Assembly (NCBI GenBank): GCA_964498125.1
Contig: CAZCGE010000144.1
Span: forward strand, 1-15,904
Length of the DNA: 15,904 nt
Direction: 5' to 3'
Source of the DNA: CAMDBL01 sp964498125
Lineage (GTDB): Bacteria; Pseudomonadota; Alphaproteobacteria; Rhizobiales; Hyphomicrobiaceae
Shown here: positions 1 to 5,174 of the stretch, piece after piece
How positions within the stretch are numbered: position 1 is the stretch's first letter
Layout of the letters: each line of letters opens with the position of its first letter
The notes under the pieces: model-generated
Database searches by the model: none
What the model saw: only the letters and a program-made list of their open reading frames with translations
What the model was told of the DNA's origin: nothing
Made by a program: the position numbers and the translations under genes

Positions 1-35
1 AGCGCATGAATTGTCCGAAGGACGCAATATGTTGT

Positions 36-55
36 GTGCTTCGCACGCTTTTTAC
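36..55 (+). terminator. Possible terminator of a gene left of the window
   Basis: A short stem GTGTGC / GCACGC (one T-G wobble) with a three-base loop TTC is followed directly by TTTTT. This is the shape of a weak intrinsic terminator reading rightward, which would fit an upstream gene ending before the window. The stem is only six pairs, so it could be chance. Confidence 0.3.
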
Positions 56-61
56 GCTGGG

Positions 62-112
62 TTCCGGATAACGCTCGCCCCGGATCAAGTCCGGGGCTCG
101 CGTTTCCGGAAT
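62..112. repeat. REP-like nested palindrome
   Basis: The inner arms CCCCGGA (78-84) and TCCGGGG (90-96) enclose TCAAG. The outer arms TTCCGGATAACGC (62-74) and GCGTTTCCGGAA (101-112) pair with one bulge, giving a long imperfect hairpin. Palindromes of this CCCCGGA-TCAAG-TCCGGGG type are common dispersed intergenic repeats in alphaproteobacterial genomes (family knowledge). Whether this genome carries many copies cannot be seen here. Confidence 0.7.
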
Positions 113-124
113 GACGGGAGCTAT

Positions 125-354
125 GTTAGCGCGCATGGGTCTGCCCCCATACGCTAACTTTCGTCTGTTGGAGGGCAACCTATCCCCTGCGTCCCCGGAC
201 AAGCGATCCGACCGCGAGGTCGGAGGGCGAAGATCCGGGGTCTTCACCCTACTGAGATGGGGAAGACCCCGGCTCTGCGCGGCCATCGCCGCTTCGGCCG
301 GGGACGCAGATCGTCAGGTACCTACCTTACGTTAGCGTGTATGGGTCTGACCCC
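125..354. repeat. Nested palindromic element between 24-bp near-direct repeats
   Basis: Two 24-bp direct copies beginning GTTAGCG and containing ATGGGTCTG lie at 125-148 and 331-354, matching at 21 of 24 bases. The left copy also folds back on its own 3' flank (GTTAGCG 125-131 with CGCTAAC 152-158, ATGGG 135-139 with CCCAT 146-150). Between the copies are a 12+12 bp perfect inverted pair, CTGCGTCCCCGG (187-198) and CCGGGGACGCAG (298-309), a small hairpin TCCGACC/GGTCGGA (207-224), and an 11+11 bp pair CCGGGGTCTTC (235-245) and GAAGACCCCGG (262-272). The layout suggests a non-coding miniature repeat element or strongly structured RNA. There is no transposase and no convincing ORF. Confidence 0.6.
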
Positions 355-389
355 TCGGGCGCGCAAGACAATCAGCGGCGATAGACTTC

Positions 390-953
390 CTACCTGAAAT
401 CCGCCAGCGTCAGGATCGGGCGGAAATCGAGGCCGGCGGCTTTGAACGTTTCGTCGGCACCCTCCTGGCGGTCGACGACGGTGACCACGGCAACGACGAT
501 GGCGCCATCGGCCCGCACGGCTTGCACGGCCTTGATGGCTGAGCCGCCCGTCGTCGTAACGTCCTCGACAATGGCCACGCGGCGACCGGCCAGCGTCTCG
601 CCCGGCGCCAGCCCCTCGACCAGGCTCTGGGTGCCGTGCTCCTTGGCAAGCTTACGCACGAAGAAGGCCGGGATAGGCCGCCGCGTAGCGTGGCTGGCGA
701 CGGCGACCGCGGTGGCAAGCGGCACCGCGCCCATCTCGAGGCCGCCGATATACTGGACGCCAAGGCCCTCGAGCTGAGCCAGGATCAGTTCGCCGATCAG
801 CGCCGCGCCTTCCGGGTGCAACATGGTCGGTTTCATATTGAAGTAAAACGAGGACGTGCGGCCGGAGGCGAGTTTGATTTCACGGCCAGCGGAGAACGAG
901 CGCGCCTTGACGATCTCGACCAGTCGGCGGCGGGCGGGAGATGCGGCGCTCAT
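390..953 (-). CDS. pyrE: Orotate phosphoribosyltransferase
   Basis: PyrE joins orotate to PRPP to make orotidine 5'-phosphate, the fifth step of de novo pyrimidine synthesis, in the cytoplasm. The 187-residue product has the type I phosphoribosyltransferase PRPP loop VAIVEDVTTTGGSA at residues 126-139, the conserved KLASGRTSSFYFNMKP stretch near residues 27-42 and the lysine/arginine-rich FVRKLAKEHG flexible loop near residues 98-107. Length is normal for a bacterial PyrE. I chose the ATG at 953 because AGAGG lies about seven bases upstream; the reading frame is open back to 1007, but that upstream extension lacks such a site and crosses a palindrome. The gene is divergent from moaC, with its own likely promoter at 1028-1033 and a palindromic operator candidate at 986-1007. 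No pyrF is adjacent. Confidence 0.96.
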   Translation of the reverse strand: MSAASPARRRLVEIVKARSFSAGREIKLASGRTSSFYFNMKPTMLHPEGAALIGELILAQLEGLGVQYIGGLEMGAVPLATAVAVASHATRRPIPAFFVRKLAKEHGTQSLVEGLAPGETLAGRRVAIVEDVTTTGGSAIKAVQAVRADGAIVVAVVTVVDRQEGADETFKAAGLDFRPILTLADFR

Positions 954-985
954 GGCGTATCCTCTGCGTCTGGCGGTGCCCACTG

Positions 986-1007
986 TTGGCACGACATGGC
1001 GTGCCAA
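986..1007. promoter_or_regulatory. Perfect 8+8 palindrome upstream of pyrE, operator candidate
   Basis: The arms TTGGCACG (986-993) and CGTGCCAA (1000-1007) are perfect inverted repeats separated by six bases, beginning 33 bases upstream of the pyrE start codon. It sits just downstream of a perfect TTGACA on the minus strand (1033-1028), so it would cover the -10/initiation region. It lacks the second (TTGC-type) element of a sigma-54 promoter. A dimeric repressor site is the simplest reading; a 5'-UTR hairpin is the alternative. Confidence 0.55.
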
Positions 1008-1027
1008 TCGCGCTGGCAGGGTCCGGC

Positions 1028-1033
1028 TGTCAA
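1028..1033 (-). promoter_or_regulatory. Candidate -35 box of the pyrE promoter
   Basis: Minus-strand CTTGACA matches the alphaproteobacterial -35 consensus exactly. At 16-18 bases downstream I find no good -10 match, so the promoter may need an activator or have a GC-rich -10. The rest of the 954-1319 gap holds no tRNA, riboswitch or ORF that I can support. The moaC promoter is not clear: GATACT at 1177-1182 is a possible -10, with only a weak -35 upstream. Confidence 0.4.
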
Positions 1034-1319
1034 GGGATTGTCACTTGAGGCAGGCGGATAGGTTGTGGGTAGTGGCGCAAACCGTTTGCTGTTCGGCCCG
1101 CTCGGCCGCTCGCGTGAACCTTGATGGGCAAGCGGCAACTCTGACCGTTCACGAAAACATCCGGACATTGCAGGCTGATACTTCAGGCTGGCACCTCGGG
1201 CTGGCAGGGCTTTCGCATTCCAATCCGGGGCCCTACGATAGGTTTCAGTCGCATGTGCGGGTCGCATGTGGGAAAATGGCCGCGCAATGGAGCCACTGCC
1301 GAGCAACCGACGAGGGTGT

Positions 1320-1802
1320 ATGAGCAAGCTGTCGCATCTGGACGACTCAGGCGCGGCCCGCATGGTCGACGTGTCCGACAAAGCGATCACTCAGCGCGTG
1401 GCCATGGCCGAGGGTTTTGTCGCCATGGCGCCGGAGACGCTGGCGCTGATCCAGACCGGCACGGCCAAGAAAGGCGATGTTCTGGCAACGGCGCGGATTG
1501 CCGGAATCATGGCGGCCAAGCGTACGCATGAGCTGATCCCGCTGTGCCACCCGTTGGCCATCACCAAAGCCACCGTCATGCTCGAGCCCCGTCACGATCC
1601 AGCCGGCCTGCACGTGACAGCCGAGGTCAAGGTATCAGGCCAGACCGGCGTCGAGATGGAGGCACTTACGGCGGTGTCAGTCGCCTGTCTGACCGTGTAC
1701 GACATGCTGAAGGCTGTCGACCGGGGCATGACGATTTCCGGCGTCAGACTGATCGAGAAGTCCGGCGGACGCTCGGGTCATTACCGCGCCAAGGGGGCGT
1801 GA
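1320..1802 (+). CDS. moaC: Cyclic pyranopterin monophosphate synthase MoaC
   Basis: MoaC converts 3',8-cyclo-7,8-dihydro-GTP (made by MoaA) into cyclic pyranopterin monophosphate, the first stable intermediate of molybdenum cofactor synthesis. The 160-residue length equals the family norm. Known active-site positions are all present at matching numbers: HELIPLCHPL at 70-79 with His77, GQTGVEMEALTAVS at 107-120 with Glu112 and Glu114, Asp128 and Lys131 in VYDMLK, and the closing KSGGRSG at 147-153. The ATG at 1320 follows GAGGG at short spacing; in-frame upstream ATGs at 1266 and 1287 would add residues not seen in the family. moeA begins three bases after the stop, so the two are surely co-transcribed. 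The trpC and lexA neighbours often found around this pair in alphaproteobacteria are absent. Confidence 0.97.
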   Translation: MSKLSHLDDSGAARMVDVSDKAITQRVAMAEGFVAMAPETLALIQTGTAKKGDVLATARIAGIMAAKRTHELIPLCHPLAITKATVMLEPRHDPAGLHVTAEVKVSGQTGVEMEALTAVSVACLTVYDMLKAVDRGMTISGVRLIEKSGGRSGHYRAKGA

Positions 1803-1805
1803 GAC

Positions 1806-3011
1806 ATGGCGCTGCTGTCCGTCGCCGAGGCGCTCGCCCTGATCCTGAAGGACGCCACCTCGACTGGGTCGGAGAGCGTCGGCTTGCTGGATGCACTGGG
1901 CCGCGTGCTCGCCGCTCCACTGGCGGCGACACTGACGCAACCGCCATTCAATGCGTCGGCCATGGACGGCTACGCGGTGCGGCTGGCGGATGTCGCGCAG
2001 CTTCCCGCGCGCTTGGAGGTGATCGGGGAAGCCGCCTCGGGTCATGGATTTCCAGGCCAAGTCGGTGCCGGTCAGGCCGTGCGCATTTTCACCGGTGCGC
2101 CGGTGCCGGCGGGCGCCGATGCCATCGTCATCCAGGAGAATACGGCGCGCGAGGGCGCGAGCGTCGTCGTGCGCGAGGGTCAGCCGGAGAAGGGCCACGT
2201 CCGCCCGCTAGGCTTTGATTTCCGCGAAGGCCAGGTCCTGCTCGAGGCAGGTTCACGCCTGGAGACCCGACAGATCACGCTGGCCGCGGCCATGGGCCAT
2301 GCGCGCGTGCCGGTGCGCCGCCGGCCGAGCGTTGCCATTCTTGCCACCGGCGACGAGTTGGTGGAGCCAGGCACGCGACCAGGACCCGATCAGATCGTCT
2401 GCTCCAATTCTTACGGCATCGCCACCATGGTGGCTGTGGCTGGAGGTACCGCTCGCCTTATCGGGATCGCCAGAGACAACCGCGTCGACCTCGACGCCAA
2501 GCTGAACGATGGCGCCGATGCCGATATTCTCGTCACGATCGGCGGCGCCTCGGTTGGCGACCACGACCTGATCGCGCCAGCTCTACGGGACCGCGGCGTG
2601 GTCTTCGATTTCTGGAAAATCGCCATGCGGCCGGGCAAACCCTTGATGTTCGGCAAGAAGGGGCGGCAGCGCGTGCTGGGGTTGCCGGGCAATCCGGTCT
2701 CCTCGCTGATCTGCGGGCGGGTGTTCCTTGTGCCCTTGATCACGCGGTTACTTGGCCTGGAAGCCGCGCCAGAGGACAGCGTGCGCGCCAGATTGTCAGT
2801 ACCCCTGGAGGAGAACGGCCCGCGCCAGCACTATATGCGTGCCATTCTGGAACCGGCGGCGCACGGGTTGGCCGCCGTCAGGCCGGTGCGCTCGCAGGAT
2901 AGCTCGCTGCTCTCGCCACTGGCTGCTGCCAGTGGCCTGATCGTCCGCCTACCCGGCGCTCCGGCGTTGCCAGCAGGTAGCGAAGTGGACGTGCTCAGGC
3001 TGGATTTTTGA
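1806..3011 (+). CDS. moeA: Molybdopterin molybdenumtransferase MoeA
   Basis: MoeA inserts molybdate into adenylylated molybdopterin, releasing AMP, the last step of basic molybdenum cofactor synthesis. At 401 residues it is full length. Visible family motifs are FNASAMDGYAVR (48-59), the hinge/domain III motif ATGDELVEPG (180-189), GGASVGDHD (247-254), KIAMRPGKP (271-279) and GLPGNPVSS (292-300), with a C-terminal beta-barrel domain after about residue 325. The start is three bases after moaC, with GGGGG about eight bases upstream inside the moaC 3' end, suggesting coupled translation. No MogA or MoaB domain is fused. The gene ends 21 bases before a convergent membrane-protein gene. Confidence 0.96.
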   Translation: MALLSVAEALALILKDATSTGSESVGLLDALGRVLAAPLAATLTQPPFNASAMDGYAVRLADVAQLPARLEVIGEAASGHGFPGQVGAGQAVRIFTGAPVPAGADAIVIQENTAREGASVVVREGQPEKGHVRPLGFDFREGQVLLEAGSRLETRQITLAAAMGHARVPVRRRPSVAILATGDELVEPGTRPGPDQIVCSNSYGIATMVAVAGGTARLIGIARDNRVDLDAKLNDGADADILVTIGGASVGDHDLIAPALRDRGVVFDFWKIAMRPGKPLMFGKKGRQRVLGLPGNPVSSLICGRVFLVPLITRLLGLEAAPEDSVRARLSVPLEENGPRQHYMRAILEPAAHGLAAVRPVRSQDSSLLSPLAAASGLIVRLPGAPALPAGSEVDVLRLDF

Positions 3012-3019
3012 GTGCAGGC

Positions 3020-3043
3020 GACGCGCCCGGAATTATGCGCGTC
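3020..3043. terminator. Hairpin between convergent moeA and membrane-protein gene
   Basis: Perfect arms GACGCGC (3020-3026) and GCGCGTC (3037-3043) around a ten-base loop lie just after the moeA stop and span the stop codon of the opposing gene. There is no U-tract on either strand, so it is only a candidate shared transcription-end structure. Confidence 0.35.
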
Positions 3044-3455
3044 CGGCCTCTGTCCACCGCCGCGCCAGATCTAGCATCGCCATGGCGCACAGCGTCACCA
3101 GGAGAACGGGAAGAAAAACCGGCGGCGCCGACATCAGGATCGACAAGGGCGCACATCCCAATACATTGGCGGCGACCCCAATGAGCAGCGCGTTCTCGAC
3201 CGATTGGCGCGCATTCTGGCGTCCTTGCCACAGGCCGATGGCCGCCCACAGACTGAGCGTCACCATGGCGATCATCAAGAGGGCCAAGGCGGCAATCACA
3301 GGCGGATCGAGCTTGGCGAGGTATGTCGCGAGGTAGTTCAATTGCGCGATCGTGGCGATGGGCAGCAAGATGCTGAGCCACGCCGTTATGAGCAATCCAC
3401 CAAAACCCGAGATCGTGTTTTCTCCCGACCGCGCCGCCACTTGATCCGTCGCCAT
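3033..3455 (-). CDS. Small four-helix membrane protein, DUF2569-like
   Basis: A 140-residue, very hydrophobic protein of unknown function. After a short polar N-terminus comes SGFGGLLITAWLSILLPI (16-33), which resembles the opening helix of the DUF2569 family. Further hydrophobic stretches at about 50-74, 86-108 and 110-130 give four predicted inner-membrane helices, and the basic C-terminus (ARRWTEAGRA) probably faces the cytoplasm. The ATG at 3455 has AGAGGG about eight bases upstream; the frame is open to 3497, but that extension has no such site. It converges with moeA and is divergent from the arsR-type gene, so it is probably transcribed alone. No catalytic motif is visible, and the DUF2569 link is by pattern only. 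Confidence 0.75.
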   Translation of the reverse strand: MATDQVAARSGENTISGFGGLLITAWLSILLPIATIAQLNYLATYLAKLDPPVIAALALLMIAMVTLSLWAAIGLWQGRQNARQSVENALLIGVAANVLGCAPLSILMSAPPVFLPVLLVTLCAMAMLDLARRWTEAGRA

Positions 3456-3560
3456 GGCCCGTTCCCTCTCAACGCTCGTTATCTGCGGGTGCCACACTAG
3501 CCACAGCCGAGCTTGCGAACAAGTGCGCTTGCGCGCGCGGGGCCGGCCCTCTGGACCGGC

Positions 3561-3589
3561 TTGACATTTGCGGTAGATGGGTTGATACT
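3561..3589 (+). promoter_or_regulatory. Promoter of the arsR-AHSA1 unit, leaderless start predicted
   Basis: TTGACA (3561-3566) is followed after exactly 17 bases by GATACT (3584-3589), a four of six -10 match. Transcription should begin about seven bases later, at 3596-3597, which is the start codon itself. This is the best sigma70-type promoter in the coding part of the window. Confidence 0.6.
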
Positions 3590-3604
3590 TAACCTAATGG
3601 TAAA
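3589..3604. promoter_or_regulatory. ArsR operator candidate over -10 and start codon
   Basis: TTAACC-TAAT-GGTAAA is an inverted repeat with five of six arm positions matching. It overlaps the last base of the -10 box and the ATG of the regulator. Regulators of the ArsR/SRPBCC pair type commonly bind an imperfect palindrome of this AACC/GGTT kind at their own promoter (family knowledge), so autorepression is likely. Confidence 0.5.
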
Positions 3605-4031
3605 CTTTAATCACAGCCTCGATACGACGTTCCTGGCGCTGGCCGATCCGACCCGGCGGCGGATCATGGAGCGTCTTGCGCAAAGCCACGAGCTGGCCAT
3701 CAGCGAGCTGGCGCAGCCCTTCACCATGTCTCTTCCCGGCGTGTTGAAGCACGTGAATATCCTTGCACAGGCGGGCCTGGTGGTGCGCAAAAAGCAGGGT
3801 CGCACCGTCTATTGCCGCCTCGAGGCGGTACCCATGCGCAACGCGATGCAATGGCTCGAGCATTACGAAAAATTCTGGTCCGAGCGGCTGGATGCCTTAG
3901 CCGCATTTGTGGAGGAGAAACCATGCCCGTCAGCACCAAGCCCAGTACCAAGCCAAGTCTCACGCTCCGGCGCCAGCTCGAGGCCACGCCCGAAAAGGTT
4001 TTCAAAGCCTGGACCGAGTCGCAAAACCTGA
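3597..4031 (+). CDS. ArsR-family transcriptional regulator
   Basis: A winged-helix repressor of the ArsR subgroup that travels with AHSA1/SRPBCC genes. The hallmark N-terminus LDTTFLALADPTRRRIMERL is at residues 8-27, the helix-turn-helix spans roughly 32-58 (ISELAQPFTMSLPGVLKHV), and the wing KKQGRTVYCR is at 65-74. The metal-binding cysteine motif of true arsenic sensors is absent, as usual for this subgroup. The ATG at 3597 gives the typical start MVNFNHSLD and coincides with the predicted transcription start, so there is no Shine-Dalgarno site. The frame is open upstream to 3513, but that stretch contains the promoter. The protein ends oddly: after the normal end near residue 108, about 36 proline- and serine-rich residues run inside the next gene in another frame. 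Confidence 0.9.
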   Translation: MVNFNHSLDTTFLALADPTRRRIMERLAQSHELAISELAQPFTMSLPGVLKHVNILAQAGLVVRKKQGRTVYCRLEAVPMRNAMQWLEHYEKFWSERLDALAAFVEEKPCPSAPSPVPSQVSRSGASSRPRPKRFSKPGPSRKT

Positions 4032-4372
4032 AACGCTGGTTCGGCCCCAGCGACGCCATGGAGGTCACCGAGGCCAGCGTCGATCTGAAAGTCGGCGGGC
4101 GCTTTCGCATGGTCCTGCGTGAGCCAGGCGGCGAGATGCATCGTGTCGGCGGCGCGTACCGCGAAATCGTGCCGCATTCACGCCTGGTCTTTACCTGGGC
4201 CTGGGAGTCGATGCCCGAGCGACAGTCGCTGGTCACCGTCACGATCAAGGCCAAGGACGGCGGCTGCGAGTTGACGCTGCTGCACGAGCAGTTCGCCGAC
4301 GATCAGGCCCGTGATCGGCACAGCCAAGGCTGGACAGGTTCGCTCGACCGGCTCGAGCGGCATCTTGCGTAG
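3923..4372 (+). CDS. SRPBCC (AHSA1-type) domain protein
   Basis: A 149-residue START/Bet v1-like fold protein of the Activator of Hsp90 ATPase homologue 1 group. The family pattern is clear: RQLEATPEKVFKAWT (17-31), WFGP (39-42), LKVGGRFRM (55-63), GGAYREIVPHSRLVFTW (76-92), ELTLLHEQF (116-124) and GWTGSLDRLERHL (136-148). The domain forms a hydrophobic cavity, and the ligand is unknown for most bacterial members. GGAGGAG lies five bases before the ATG at 3923. It overlaps the ArsR reading frame by 109 bases and is surely co-transcribed and repressed with it. The N-terminus carries a small lysine/proline repeat (STKPSTKPS) before the domain. Confidence 0.9.
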   Translation: MPVSTKPSTKPSLTLRRQLEATPEKVFKAWTESQNLKRWFGPSDAMEVTEASVDLKVGGRFRMVLREPGGEMHRVGGAYREIVPHSRLVFTWAWESMPERQSLVTVTIKAKDGGCELTLLHEQFADDQARDRHSQGWTGSLDRLERHLA

Positions 4373-4408
4373 CGAGGCAGGTCCCGGCCAACAGGCCGGA
4401 AACAGACC

Positions 4409-4453
4409 GGCCGAGGTCCGACATGTCACGCCAGGAATTGTCGGACCTCGGCC
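4409..4453. repeat. Perfect 15+15 bp inverted repeat between SRPBCC gene and GST
   Basis: GGCCGAGGTCCGACA (4409-4423) and TGTCGGACCTCGGCC (4439-4453) are exact inverted copies around a 15-base loop. A second small hairpin CGAGG/CCTCG (4454-4467) follows directly and shares sequence with the first stem, so alternative pairing is possible. No U-tract follows. It may act as a terminator or attenuator before the GST, protect the upstream message, or be a dispersed repeat. Confidence 0.7.
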
Positions 4454-4517
4454 CGAGGTGGGCCTCGCTCCGACCACCACCACCACGCAATTTAACAACG
4501 ACGAAAGGAGACTCACC

Positions 4518-5138
4518 ATGAAACTCTACGGATTTCCCCCTTCCCCCAACACCTGGAAGGTGCGGGCACTCGCCGCCCATATCGGCGTGCCGATCGAATT
4601 CGAGCTGGTCGACTTGACGAAGGGCGCGCAGAAGACGCCGGCATTCCTGGCCATCAATCCGACGGGGCGCACGCCGGCGCTGGTCGACGGTGATTTCAAA
4701 CTGTGGGAATCGACGGCGATCTTGCTGTACGTTGCGTCGCAGAAGAAGACGCCGCTGTACCCGGACGATGCCCGTTCACGTGCCGACATTGCACGCTGGC
4801 AGAGCTGGCAACTGCAGCATTGGGCCAAGGCTTGCGAACCATTGACGTTCGAGCGTGTCGTCAAGGCGTTTTTTGCCATGGGGCCAGCCGATGCGAAGGT
4901 CGTCGCCGCGGCCGAAGAGACGTTTCACAAAGAGGCCAAGATGCTCGATGCCCACTTGGCCAAGCACGCGTACCTCGTCAACGACACCTTGACGCTCGCC
5001 GACTTCTCGGCCGCCTCATATTTGTTCCATGCGGAGGCCGCGCAATTCCCGCTGCAGCCCTACGCTAACGTGCGCCGTTGGTTCGGCGTGGTGTCGGCTC
5101 TGCCGGCCTGGAAGGAAACGGCGCCAGTCAAGGCATAG
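4518..5138 (+). CDS. Glutathione S-transferase family protein
   Basis: A 206-residue cytosolic GST. The N-terminal thioredoxin-fold half opens MKLYGFPPSPNTWKVR with Tyr4 and Ser9 as candidate catalytic residues. The cis-proline is Pro53 in GRTPAL, and the glutathione gamma-glutamyl site is Glu64-Ser65 in WESTAILLY. The all-helical C-terminal domain holds the N-capping motif TLTLADFSAASY (about 147-158). The class (theta/phi-like) cannot be fixed by eye. The ATG at 4518 is seven bases after AAAGGAG; the frame stays open upstream to 4311, but that stretch is the SRPBCC 3' end and the inverted repeat. It follows the ArsR/SRPBCC pair on the same strand, 145 bases on, so it could belong to the same stress-response unit. 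Confidence 0.92.
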   Translation: MKLYGFPPSPNTWKVRALAAHIGVPIEFELVDLTKGAQKTPAFLAINPTGRTPALVDGDFKLWESTAILLYVASQKKTPLYPDDARSRADIARWQSWQLQHWAKACEPLTFERVVKAFFAMGPADAKVVAAAEETFHKEAKMLDAHLAKHAYLVNDTLTLADFSAASYLFHAEAAQFPLQPYANVRRWFGVVSALPAWKETAPVKA

Positions 5139-5174
5139 TGGCTGCCTCGGGGCCGTTGGTTGCGATGGCGGCTA

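Noticed and set aside
111..335. A 74-codon plus-strand open frame at the left edge
   Set aside because: It lies across the palindromic repeats and has no ribosome binding site or recognisable family.
986..1007. Sigma-54 promoter at TTGGCACG
   Set aside because: The first element looks right, but the second (TTGC type) is missing at the correct spacing on both strands; the perfect symmetry fits an operator better.
1023..1319. Molybdenum cofactor riboswitch upstream of moaC
   Set aside because: I could not recognise its conserved core; a covariance-model search would be needed to rule it out fully.
3900..3925. Programmed -1 frameshift joining ArsR and SRPBCC
   Set aside because: GGAGGAGAAACC has no X-XXY-YYZ slippery heptamer, and a strong ribosome binding site already serves the second gene.
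4311..4517. N-terminal extension of the GST by 69 codons
   Set aside because: It overlaps the SRPBCC gene end and the inverted repeat; the true start has AAAGGAG and gives the standard GST N-terminus.
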